This document shows, piece after piece, positions 25,823 to 34,319 of a DNA stretch of 37,211 nt. Numbering within the stretch: the first letter of the stretch is position 1; each line of letters opens with the position of its first letter. The notes under the pieces are model-generated. The model was not told the origin of the DNA. It did no database searches and was given only the letters and a program-made list of their open reading frames with translations. The position numbers and the translations under genes were made by a program. The DNA comes from Trueperaceae bacterium (GTDB lineage: Bacteria > Deinococcota > Deinococci > Deinococcales > Trueperaceae), in NCBI GenBank assembly GCA_007130355.1, contig SLSQ01000050.1, forward strand, positions 1 to 37,211. The letters are read 5' to 3'.

Positions 25823-26134
25823 ATGCCGCACGAACCGAACGCCGCCCCGAACGGCGGCGACCTCCTCGAGTCCTACGTGATCGATCGGATCGAGGACGGG
25901 GCCTGGGCGGTGCTCGAGGATCCGCACGGCCGTACGATCGACCTGCCGCGCGCCTGGCTCCCGACGGACGCCGAGGAGGGCACGACCGTCCGCATCGAGG
26001 TGGTCCACGAGGCCGACGGCTCCTCCACGCACCGCTGGACGATCGACGTCGCCGCCGGGCGGGAGCGGTCCGAACGGATCCGGTCGCTCCGGGACGCGCT
26101 GAAGCGGGCACCGTCCGGCGACCTCGACCTTTGA
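25823..26134 (+). CDS. DUF3006-like protein; the same frame is open upstream to a leaderless ATG at 25553 (see findings)
   Basis: SYVIDRIEDGAWAVLEDPHGRTIDLPRAWLPTDAEEGTTVRIEV...RSERIRSLRDALKRA fits DUF3006. It lies just before a ComEC-type MBL gene. Alternative starts are GTG 25811 and ATG 25553. Confidence 0.72.
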   Translation: MPHEPNAAPNGGDLLESYVIDRIEDGAWAVLEDPHGRTIDLPRAWLPTDAEEGTTVRIEVVHEADGSSTHRWTIDVAAGRERSERIRSLRDALKRAPSGDLDL

Positions 26135-26148
26135 CCGGACCGAGCGCC

Positions 26149-27261
26149 GTGCGACCGAACGGTGCGGCCGCCCCGCGACGCGACGCCGTGCTCCGGCTCC
26201 TGGCGGCGATCGTGGGCCTGGCCGCGGCGACGCTCGTCGCGGCGCTCGAACTGATCGTCCTCGATGTCGGTCAGGGTACCGCGGTGCTGGTACGCGCTCC
26301 GGACGGACGAACGGCCCTGATCGACGCCGGACCGGCGAGCGCGGACGTCGCCGCACGGCTGCGCGGTCTCGGCGTCGATCGTCTCGACCTGGTGGTCGCG
26401 AGCCACGCGCACGCCGACCACATCGGCGGCATGCCCGACGTGCTCCGCACCTTCCGCCCGACCTGGCTGCTCGACAACGACCTGCCGCACGACACGCGCA
26501 CGTACGAGCGTACGCTCGAGGCCGCGCTCGAGGCGGACGTCGGCCTGCTCGCGCCGGAGCGCCGTACGATCACGCTCGGCGACGTCGAGCTGCACGTCCT
26601 CCCGCCGCCGGGCGTCGCTGCCTGGGGCCAGAACGACAACAGCGTGGGCGTGCGCGTCGAGTACGGCGCGTTCTCGGCCGTCCTCCCCGGCGATGCGGAG
26701 CCGGACCAGTGGGCGTGGTGGCTCGACCGCCACGGCGACCTGCTCGGGTCGGTCTCGGTGCACCTCGCCGCGCACCACGGCAGCCGAAACGGCGACACCG
26801 CCGAGGCGCTCGCGCGCCTGACGCCGGAGCTGGTCGTCGTTTCGGCCGGGCGCGAGAACCGCTACGGCCATCCTCACCCCGAGGCGCTCGCGCGCTACGA
26901 CCGCTTCGCCGGCTCGGTGCTGCGCACCGACCGGCACGGGACGGTCACGATCCAGGCGGAGCGGGACGGGAGCTTCGAGGTGACGGTCGAACGAACGCCG
27001 CCGGCGCCCGACCCCTCCCCCGAACCGGCCGCGCCCGCCGACGCCGAACCGGCGCCGGATCGCTGCGTCGATCTGAACCGGGCGCCGCCGGAACGCCTCA
27101 CGGAGATCGTGCACGTCGGTACGGACCGCGCCCATGCGATCGTTGCCGCCCGCGAGCGCGCGCCGTTCGCCGCGGTCGACGACCTGACGAGGGTCTCGGG
27201 GATCGCGGCCGGCCGGCTGGCCGACATCCGCGACGAGGGCCTCGCCTGCGTGCGCCCCTGA
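26149..27261 (+). CDS. Exported ComEC/Rec2-type metallo-beta-lactamase protein with C-terminal ComEA-like helix-hairpin-helix
   Basis: N-terminal hydrophobic segment LRLLAAIVGLAAATLVAALELIVLDVGQG; SHAHADHIGGM; AAHHGSRNG; linker PAPDPSPEPAAPADAEPAPD; HhH-like DLNRAPPERLTEIVHVGTDRAHAIVAARERAPFAAVDDLTRVSGIAAGRLADI. Alternative TTG at 26131. Confidence 0.85.
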   Translation: MRPNGAAAPRRDAVLRLLAAIVGLAAATLVAALELIVLDVGQGTAVLVRAPDGRTALIDAGPASADVAARLRGLGVDRLDLVVASHAHADHIGGMPDVLRTFRPTWLLDNDLPHDTRTYERTLEAALEADVGLLAPERRTITLGDVELHVLPPPGVAAWGQNDNSVGVRVEYGAFSAVLPGDAEPDQWAWWLDRHGDLLGSVSVHLAAHHGSRNGDTAEALARLTPELVVVSAGRENRYGHPHPEALARYDRFAGSVLRTDRHGTVTIQAERDGSFEVTVERTPPAPDPSPEPAAPADAEPAPDRCVDLNRAPPERLTEIVHVGTDRAHAIVAARERAPFAAVDDLTRVSGIAAGRLADIRDEGLACVRP

Positions 27262-27335
27262 ACCCGGGCACGGTCCGCGCCCCCGACCGCGCCGCCTCCC
27301 CCCGCTTCCCACCGACCGAGACCGAGGAGCGCACG

Positions 27336-28559
27336 ATGCACGAACCCCGCAGGTACGAGCTGTACGGACAGGCGTTCCAGGCGGACGCCCACGCGACCTA
27401 CGCCGCCATGCGCGAACGCGACCCGGTGCTGCGGCAGCCCGGGATCGACGGGCGCACGCCGATCTGGTTCCTGACCCGCTACGAGGACGTGGAGCGGATG
27501 CTCACGGACGAGGAGGCGTTCAGCCGCGATCCGAACCGGGCCGGCGTGTCGCTGCCCCTGTCGCCGGTCGAGGAGCTGCTCACCGACCACATGCTCAACG
27601 CGAGCGGCGACCGGCACCGCCGCTTGCGGACGCTGGTGCAGCAGGCGTTCACGCCGAAGCGCGTGCGCGAGATGCGCCCGTTCGTGCAGGACCTGGCCGA
27701 CCGGCTCCTCGCCGCGCAGGCACCGAACGGCCGCATGGACCTGATCGCCGACTACGCCTTCCCCCTTCCGATCGCGGTGATCCTCGAGCTCCTCGGGGTT
27801 CCGAACGCGGATCGCGACCGCTTCCGGACGTGGTCGGATTCGATCGTCACTCCGGCCCTGACCGAGGCGGAGCAGGCGGACGCCCGCACGAAGTTCGAGG
27901 CGTTCGTCGCGTACCTGGGCGACCTCTTCGCCCGTCGCCGCCATGAACCCGGGAACGACCTGATCTCGGCGCTACTGACCGCCGAGTCGGAGGGGGACCG
28001 TCTCTCCACCCCCGAGCTGTACGGCACGGTGGTGCTGCTGATCGTGGCCGGCCACGAGACGACCGTGAACCTGATCGCCAACGGGCTCCTGGCGCTGCAC
28101 CGCGAACCTGCGGCGCGCACGGCGTTCGAGTCGGCCGCCGCCCGTGAGGATCGCGACGAGGTCGCCGCCTTCGTCGAGGAGTCGATCCGCTACGACGGTC
28201 CGGTGTCGCGCGCGCTCAACCGCTGGGCGGTCCGGGACGTGACGGTCGGGGGCCGGACGATCCGGCGCGGCGAGATCGTGATCGGAGTGCTGGCCGCGGC
28301 GAACCGGGATCCGGAGCGCTTCGACGCGCCGGACGCCCTCGTGCCCGGCCGTCCGGAGGCGAGGGCCCACCTCGGGTTCGGCAAGGGGATCCACTACTGC
28401 CTGGGCGCACCCTTGGCGCGGCTGGAGGGCGAGATCGCGCTCGCGAGCTTCGTCCGGGCGCTGCCGGGCTGGCGGCTCGACCTGCCCGCCGACGGCGTGC
28501 CGCGCTACCGGCCGCAGCCTGGGTTCCGTTCGATCGCCGAACTCGACGTGCGTTGGTGA
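27336..28559 (+). CDS. Cytochrome P450
   Basis: I-helix VAGHETT, ExxR-type EESIRYDGP and heme loop HLGFGKGIHYCLGAPLARLEGEIAL. Confidence 0.96.
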   Translation: MHEPRRYELYGQAFQADAHATYAAMRERDPVLRQPGIDGRTPIWFLTRYEDVERMLTDEEAFSRDPNRAGVSLPLSPVEELLTDHMLNASGDRHRRLRTLVQQAFTPKRVREMRPFVQDLADRLLAAQAPNGRMDLIADYAFPLPIAVILELLGVPNADRDRFRTWSDSIVTPALTEAEQADARTKFEAFVAYLGDLFARRRHEPGNDLISALLTAESEGDRLSTPELYGTVVLLIVAGHETTVNLIANGLLALHREPAARTAFESAAAREDRDEVAAFVEESIRYDGPVSRALNRWAVRDVTVGGRTIRRGEIVIGVLAAANRDPERFDAPDALVPGRPEARAHLGFGKGIHYCLGAPLARLEGEIALASFVRALPGWRLDLPADGVPRYRPQPGFRSIAELDVRW

Positions 28560-29722
28560 CGTCGGACGGTTCGGCCGCGTCGGCCGGCCCGAACGTGCCG
28601 GTCTGGGATCCGGACGGCGCGCTGGCCCTGCCGCGCCTGCGAGGCGACCTCGCCGCCGACGTCTGCGTGATCGGCCTGGGCGGGGCGGGCCTGACGGCCG
28701 TGCTGCGCCTGCGCGAACGAGGCCTCCGGGTCGTCGGACTCGACGCAGGACCGGTCGCGGGCGGCGCGGCCGGTCGGAACGGAGGGCTGCTCCTCGCCGG
28801 CACCGCCGCGCCCTACCACCGGGCCGTCCGGGCGCTCGGGCGCGAACGGGCCCGTGCGCTGTACCGACGCACCGCGCGCGAGATCGGCGCGGTCCTCGAG
28901 GCCGCCCCGGGGACCGGATCGCGCCCCGGCTCGCTACGGATCGCGGCCAGCGCCGAAGAGCTCGCCGACGGCGTGGCGCAACGGCGCGCCATGCGGGCGG
29001 ACCGCCTTCCGGTCGAACCGTACGAGGGCCCGGAGGGTCGCGGCCTGCTCTTCCCCGAGGACGGAGCGGTCGACCCGCTACGGCGCTGTCGCGCCCTGGC
29101 ACGCGCGGCCGTCCGCGAGGGAGCCGACCTGAACGACCGGTCGCCCGTCACCTCCGTCGACGCTCCGGACGACCGGAGCGCGCGGGTGGTCCGTACGCCG
29201 CACGGACGGGTCCGCTGCCGCCAGGCGATCGTGGCGATCGACGGCGGGCTGGCACGGCTGCTGCCCGAGCTGGCCGGCACGGTGCGGACGGTACGGCTCC
29301 AGATGCTGGCGACCGCGCCGACCGATCGGCCGGCGCTGCCGCGACCGGTCTACTACCGCTACGGTTTCGAGTACTGGCGCCGTACGCCGGACGGGCGCAT
29401 CGCGCTCGGCGGCTTCCGCGACGTGGGGGGCGCGGGCGAGTCGACGGACGACCCGACCCCGGGCGACGTGGTGCAGGAGCGGCTGACCCGGTTCCTGCGC
29501 GAGCACCTGCGGGTGGAGGCCCCGGTCACGCACCGGTGGGCGGCGTCGGTCGGCTTCGGTCCGGGCACGCTGCCGTTCGTGGGCGAGGTGCGTCCGCGCG
29601 TGTGGGCGACGGGCGGGTACGACGGGACCGGCAACCTGATCGGCGCGGTCGCCGGTCGGGCGTTGGCCGACCGCCTGGCGGGCGACGACCCGGTCGAACT
29701 CCGCTGGCTCGGCGCGCGCTGA
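28556..29722 (+). CDS. FAD-dependent oxidoreductase (DAO/PuuB-like)
   Basis: GTG overlaps the P450 stop (GTGA). Rossmann motif VCVIGLGGAGLTAVLRLRERGLRVVGLDAG; GGAAGRNGGLLL; C-terminal WATGGYDGTGNLIGAVAGRALAD. Confidence 0.9.
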   Translation: MTSDGSAASAGPNVPVWDPDGALALPRLRGDLAADVCVIGLGGAGLTAVLRLRERGLRVVGLDAGPVAGGAAGRNGGLLLAGTAAPYHRAVRALGRERARALYRRTAREIGAVLEAAPGTGSRPGSLRIAASAEELADGVAQRRAMRADRLPVEPYEGPEGRGLLFPEDGAVDPLRRCRALARAAVREGADLNDRSPVTSVDAPDDRSARVVRTPHGRVRCRQAIVAIDGGLARLLPELAGTVRTVRLQMLATAPTDRPALPRPVYYRYGFEYWRRTPDGRIALGGFRDVGGAGESTDDPTPGDVVQERLTRFLREHLRVEAPVTHRWAASVGFGPGTLPFVGEVRPRVWATGGYDGTGNLIGAVAGRALADRLAGDDPVELRWLGAR

Positions 29723-29932
29723 CCGGACTGCGGCCGTTCAGCGCGGCTCCGGGCCGGGCGTCCGGAACAGCACCTCCCGAGCGAAGCGATCGGTCCACGC
29801 CGGCCCGAAGCCGGCGCGCAGCATGCCCGCCGCAGCGCGGGGCGGACCGTCCCCTCCGCTTCGAACCCCGTGCTGGACGCGGTCCGGCGCCGCCGGTCTC
29901 CGTCCACAGGCATACCCCCCACTTCCCAACAG

Positions 29933-29952
29933 ATATCCCCATGGGGTATCGT
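29933..29952 (+). promoter_or_regulatory. CsoR/FrmR-family-like operator palindrome overlapping a -10 element upstream of DUF302
   Basis: ATATCCCCATGGGGTAT (29933-29949) overlaps TATCGT (29947-29952). A further ATACCCC half-site lies at 29912. Confidence 0.55.
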
Positions 29953-29969
29953 GACGACCGGAGGTGACC

Positions 29970-30368
29970 ATGAACGAACGTCCACTGACCGCGCACGTTC
30001 CGGCTCCGGTCGACGCCACGCAGGAGCGCCTCGCGGCGGCGCTCCAGGAACGCGGCTTCGGCGTCCTGACCGAGATCGACGTCCAAGGGATCCTGAAGGC
30101 GAAGCTCGGGGCCGACCACGAGGCCCACCGCATCCTCGGCGTGTGCTCGCCCGGGATCGGCAAGGCGGTCCTCGACCACGACCGCGCCCTCGCCACCCTC
30201 CTGCCGTGCAGCGTCTCGCTGCGCGCGGCGGACGGCGGGACCGAGATCCGAATCCAGGACCCGGTCGATCTCTTCGAACGGATGGCGCCCGAGGCGGCGA
30301 CGGCGCTCGCCGAGGTCCTGGGCGACGCGCGGACCCGGCTCGGCGAGGCGCTGGACGCCCTGGGTTGA
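29970..30368 (+). CDS. DUF302 family protein
   Basis: Shine-Dalgarno GGAGGTGA. LQERGFGVLTEIDVQGILKAKLG...ILGVCSPGIGKAVLDHDRALATLLPCSVSLR...IQDPVDLF is typical of DUF302. Confidence 0.92.
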   Translation: MNERPLTAHVPAPVDATQERLAAALQERGFGVLTEIDVQGILKAKLGADHEAHRILGVCSPGIGKAVLDHDRALATLLPCSVSLRAADGGTEIRIQDPVDLFERMAPEAATALAEVLGDARTRLGEALDALG

Positions 30369-30384
30369 CCTCGCGGCGAAGGGG

Positions 30385-30407
30385 GACCCGCGCTCCGGCC
30401 GCGGGTC
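30385..30407 (+). terminator. Hairpin downstream of DUF302 gene
   Basis: GACCCGCG-CTCCGGC-CGCGGGTC is a perfect 8-bp stem. Confidence 0.45.
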
Positions 30408-30535
30408 GTAAGCGTGCGGCCGGCGGGGCGGGCGTCGGCCCGGGCGCGACCGTCCGGCGGGCCGTGCGGTAGCGTGTGCGGCCTGTCGCATCGTGCCCGA
30501 TGCCTTCCGCGCCCTTCGCCCGACCGGAGCCCCGA

Positions 30536-32131
30536 ATGTCCGAACCCGTCCCGCTGCCGCCCGAGATCGCCCGTCGCCGGACGTTCGCGATCATCTCGCA
30601 CCCCGACGCCGGCAAGACCACGCTGACCGAGAAGCTCCTCCTCTACTCGGGGGCGGTCCGCGAGGCGGGCGCCGTCACCGGGAAGCAGGGGGCGAAGCAC
30701 GCCGCCAGCGACTGGATGTCGATGGAGCAGGAGCGCGGCATCTCGATCACGAGCGCGGCGCTCCGGATCGAGTACGACGGGCACGTCCTGAACTTGCTCG
30801 ACACGCCCGGGCACCAGGACTTCAGCGAGGACACCTACCGGACGCTGACCGCCGCCGACTCGGCGGTGATGCTGCTCGACGCGGCCCGCGGCGTGCAGGC
30901 GCAGACCGAGAAGCTGTTCGCCGTCGCGCGCCGGCGCGGCCTGCCGGTGTTCACCTTCGTGAACAAGCTCGACCGCCCGGCGCGGGATCCGATCGAGCTG
31001 CTCGACGAGCTGCAGACGGTGCTCGGCCTCGAGAGCGCGCCGGTCACCTGGCCGATCGGGGACGGGCCGGAGTTCCGCGGCGTCTACGAGGTCCCGACCC
31101 GCCGCGTCCACCTGTTCGAACGGACCGCCGGCGGCAGCCGACCCGCTCCGGTCGCCACCTCCGGGGTCGACGACCCGGCGCTGCGCGAACTGATCGGCGA
31201 CCGTCTGCACGACGTGCTGCAGGAACAGGTCGAGTTCGTCGACGGGGTCCTGCCGCCCCTCGATCCGGCGGCGGTGACGGCGGGCGAGATCACGCCGGTC
31301 TTCTTCGGCAGCGTGCTCACGAACTTCGGCGTCGAGCCGTTCCTGCGCAGGTTCCTCGAGCTCGCCCCGCCCCCCGGCGGCGTCGACCTGGTCGACGGGC
31401 GCATCGAACCGACCGATCCCGACTTCGCCGCCTTCGTCTTCAAGCTCCAGGCGAACATGGACAAGCAGCACCGCGACCGCACCGCCTACGTGCGGGTGGT
31501 GTCCGGCCGCTTCGAACGGGGCATGCACGTGCACCACGCCCGCAGTGGGCGGGAGCTGAAGCTCGCGCGGGCGCACCACCTGTTCGGCCAGGAGCGCGAG
31601 ACCGTCGAAGAGGCGCTGCCCGGCGACGTGCTCGGCCTGATCGTGCCGGGCGCCTTCCGGATCGGCGACGTGCTCTCGACCGTTCCGGGCCGACGCCTGC
31701 GCGACTTCCCCCGCTTCGCTCCGGAGTCGTTCGCCACCGTCCGCCCGGTCCAGGCCGACAAGCGCAAGGGGTTCCGCAAGGGCCTCGAGCAGCTCGCCGA
31801 CGAGGGCGTGGTGCAGGTGTTCCTGCCGGCGCAGGGGGCGCGCGACCCGATCCTGGGTGCGGTCGGACCGCTGCAGTTCGACGTCTTCCGCCACCGGATG
31901 CGGGAGGAGTACGGCGTCGAGGTCGCCCTGACCTCCGAGCCGCACGGGATCGTGCGCTGGCTCTCGAAGGAGCCCTCCCCCGCCCCGCGGTCGGCCAAGC
32001 TCGCCGTCGACGCCGACGGTCAGATCGTCGCCCTGTTCCGGAGCGCCTACGACGAACGCTGGTTCCGCGACGACCATCCGGACGTGACCGTCCGGGAGCT
32101 TCCCGAGGCGCAGGAGGTCGTGCGGCTCTGA
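30536..32131 (+). CDS. prfC: Peptide chain release factor 3
   Basis: [64 protein letters not shown] and [33 protein letters not shown] are RF3-specific. Confidence 0.96.
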   Translation: MSEPVPLPPEIARRRTFAIISHPDAGKTTLTEKLLLYSGAVREAGAVTGKQGAKHAASDWMSMEQERGISITSAALRIEYDGHVLNLLDTPGHQDFSEDTYRTLTAADSAVMLLDAARGVQAQTEKLFAVARRRGLPVFTFVNKLDRPARDPIELLDELQTVLGLESAPVTWPIGDGPEFRGVYEVPTRRVHLFERTAGGSRPAPVATSGVDDPALRELIGDRLHDVLQEQVEFVDGVLPPLDPAAVTAGEITPVFFGSVLTNFGVEPFLRRFLELAPPPGGVDLVDGRIEPTDPDFAAFVFKLQANMDKQHRDRTAYVRVVSGRFERGMHVHHARSGRELKLARAHHLFGQERETVEEALPGDVLGLIVPGAFRIGDVLSTVPGRRLRDFPRFAPESFATVRPVQADKRKGFRKGLEQLADEGVVQVFLPAQGARDPILGAVGPLQFDVFRHRMREEYGVEVALTSEPHGIVRWLSKEPSPAPRSAKLAVDADGQIVALFRSAYDERWFRDDHPDVTVRELPEAQEVVRL

Positions 32132-32178
32132 ACCGCCGCGCTCCCCACGGCGATGCCCACGCAGGAACGGACCCCACG

Positions 32179-32646
32179 ATGAGCGAACCGACGACGCCCC
32201 CGCCCGAGCCGACCGTCGTGATCAGCGACCTCGACGGCACGCTCGCGCACGTCGACCACCGTCTGCACCACATCCTCGAACCGCCGGCCGACTGGGAGGC
32301 GTTCTTCCTGGCGTGCGGCGACGACCCGCCGATCGAGCGGACGATCGCGGTCCTCCGGCACCTGCACGCGGCCGGTTACGAGATCGTCATCGTGAGCGGC
32401 CGCGGCGACGTCGCCCGCGACGCGACGGTCGCCTGGCTCGAGCGGCACCGCGTGCCGTGCGATCGTCTGTTCCTGCGCGCCCGCGACGACGACCGCCCCG
32501 ACGACGCGATCAAGCGGGACCTGGTCGAAGCGCACGGCCTCACGCCGGAACGGACCCTCGTGGTGCTCGAGGACCGGGCGTTCGTGGTCCGCTTCTGGCG
32601 CGAGCGCGGCTACCACGTGTTCCAGGTGGCGGACGGCGACTTCTGA
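32179..32646 (+). CDS. HAD-family phosphatase, T4 polynucleotide-kinase 3'-phosphatase-domain-like
   Basis: ISDLDGTLAHVDHRLHHI...DWEAFFL, YEIVIVSGRGDVARDATVAWLERHRVP, and C-terminal VVLEDRAFVVRFWRERGYHVFQVADGDF, which resembles the T4 Pnkp C-terminus (...WQVASGDF). Confidence 0.85.
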   Translation: MSEPTTPPPEPTVVISDLDGTLAHVDHRLHHILEPPADWEAFFLACGDDPPIERTIAVLRHLHAAGYEIVIVSGRGDVARDATVAWLERHRVPCDRLFLRARDDDRPDDAIKRDLVEAHGLTPERTLVVLEDRAFVVRFWRERGYHVFQVADGDF

Positions 32647-32698
32647 ACGGCAGGTCGCGCCCCGCGAGGACCGTCGCCGCCGTCGGCGTCCCGGATCC

Positions 32699-33358
32699 TC
32701 AGGGGCCGCGTGCGGGCGCGCCGAGCGCGGCGCGGACCTCCTCGGCGACCGGCTCCACGTCGGGCGACAGCCCCTCCTCGTGGAGCACGATCCGGCCCTC
32801 GCCGTCGATCACGATGATCAGGTTCGAGTGCGCGAAGCCGCCCTCCTGGAGCGGCCGGTACTGCACGCCCAGCATCGTGGCCAGCATGCGGATCTGCAGT
32901 TCGTCGCCGATCAGGAAGCGCCAGTCGTCCCGGTCGTAGCCTCGCTCCTCGGCGTAGCGTCGTAGCGCCTCCGGCGTGTCCGCGCCTGGGTCGAAGGTGA
33001 CGGCCAGGACCGGCAGGTCGAGGCCCGTCGCCTCCTGCAACCGGCGCGCCTTGTGGAGCAGGATCGGGCAGGCGGTCGCGCACGAACCGTAGAACATCGT
33101 GATCATCGCCGGTCCGCCCGCCAGGTCGGGCAGCCGCAGCTGTTCGCCGTGGGCGTCGGTCCAGACGGCGTCCAGGTGGTGCAGCGAGCCGTCGTGCGTG
33201 GGAGCCGTCGCCGGGAGTTCCTCGTGGTGCCCGTGACCGGCGCTCGAACCGTGACCCACGTCGTGAGCGTCGGCGAGACCGGTTCCGACCGTCCCGACCG
33301 CGAACGCGGTAGCGAGCACGACCGCCGAGGTGCGAATCCACCGTTCGAAGCTGCGCAT
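32699..33358 (-). CDS. SCO1/SenC-family copper chaperone, exported, with His-rich N-terminal segment
   Basis: Signal peptide; HDVGHGSSAGHGHHEE; FYGSCATACPILL (CxxxC); GFAHSN. Confidence 0.9.
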   Translation of the reverse strand: MRSFERWIRTSAVVLATAFAVGTVGTGLADAHDVGHGSSAGHGHHEELPATAPTHDGSLHHLDAVWTDAHGEQLRLPDLAGGPAMITMFYGSCATACPILLHKARRLQEATGLDLPVLAVTFDPGADTPEALRRYAEERGYDRDDWRFLIGDELQIRMLATMLGVQYRPLQEGGFAHSNLIIVIDGEGRIVLHEEGLSPDVEPVAEEVRAALGAPARGP

Positions 33359-33363
33359 GCCGA

Positions 33364-34209
33364 TCACTCCCCGTTCCCGGGCGCATCGAAGGCGCACCGG
33401 AAGCCGAGCCGGGACGATCCGCGCTCGGCGACGAAGTTCATGCGGACGACGTGCCGCATCAGCGCCACCTGGTCCGCGAGGTCGTTGCCGGTGGTCAGGC
33501 GGGCGGCCGCCCCGCAACCGAGGCCGAACGGCGTGCCGTCGTCCTCGCCCGGGAGCACCGTCTCGAAGTCGTGCACCCACTCGAGCACCAGTCCGTGCAG
33601 GTCGTGGACCCCGAACGGGTTCGGCGCGCCCTGCCCGACCGGCCGGACCGACGCCTCGGGCGACGAGTACCAGGCGAACTGCGCGACCGCCTGGGCGACG
33701 TCGCGGCGCGCGCCGGCGCCGGCGACGTACTCCCATTCGTACTCGGTCGGGAGGCGCCCGCCGACCCAGTCGCAGTACGACGCGGCGGCGTACCAGGAGA
33801 CGTGCGTGACCGGAAGGTCGGGGGCCGCCGCGGGCGCCGATCCGAGCTCGGTCGTGCCGGCCCAGTGCGCCAGGTAGCCGGCGTTCGCGAACACGCTCGG
33901 GACCGCGTCGCGGCCCCAGTTCGGACGCGCCTCGACGAACGCCAGGAACGCCGCGTTCGTGACCGGCGTGGCCGCGAGCGCGAACGGTGCGACGGCGACC
34001 TCGGCGGCGTCGAGGACCAGGACCGTCTCGAACGTCCCGCCGGGAATCGCGATCCGGTCGGTCGCTCCGGGTGCGGACGCGGCCTCCTGCGCGAATGCCG
34101 ACGACGCGAACGTCGCGAGGATCGTGGCGGCGAGCGCGCCGAGCGCGGTGCGCGTGGGCCGGGATCGGTCGGATCGAGGGCGGGCGGATCGGAGCGTTCG
34201 GGCGGTCAT
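33364..34209 (-). CDS. nirV: NirV-like formylglycine-generating-enzyme-fold (SUMF1) exported protein
   Basis: Signal peptide ending SSAFAQE. IAIPGGTF, VTHVSWYAAASYCDWVGGRLPTEYEWEYVAGAG and LGFRCAFD are SUMF1 features. Located directly downstream of nirK. Confidence 0.8.
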   Translation of the reverse strand: MTARTLRSARPRSDRSRPTRTALGALAATILATFASSAFAQEAASAPGATDRIAIPGGTFETVLVLDAAEVAVAPFALAATPVTNAAFLAFVEARPNWGRDAVPSVFANAGYLAHWAGTTELGSAPAAAPDLPVTHVSWYAAASYCDWVGGRLPTEYEWEYVAGAGARRDVAQAVAQFAWYSSPEASVRPVGQGAPNPFGVHDLHGLVLEWVHDFETVLPGEDDGTPFGLGCGAAARLTTGNDLADQVALMRHVVRMNFVAERGSSRLGFRCAFDAPGNGE

Positions 34210-34231
34210 CGCCGGGTTCCTTTCCAAGGCT

Positions 34232-34260
34232 CGTCCCGCCGCCGGTTCGGCGGCGGGACG
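34232..34260 (-). terminator. Perfect 13-bp hairpin in the nirK-nirV intercistronic gap
   Basis: CGTCCCGCCGCCG-GTT-CGGCGGCGGGACG. There is no U-tract. Confidence 0.5.
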
Positions 34261-34319
34261 GGGAGGGCGGTACGGCGCGTGGCGGTCGGCGCGCTCGGCG
34301 CAGGGGCGCTGCGGCGTCC

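Noticed and set aside
29738-29930. Minus-strand frame ending ...GMLRAGFGPAWTDRFAREVLFRTPGPEPR, possibly divergent from the DUF302 operator
   Set aside because: Only the last ~30 aa look protein-like, there is no credible start or ribosome site, and composition is otherwise shadow-like. It could be a gene remnant but is not supportable.
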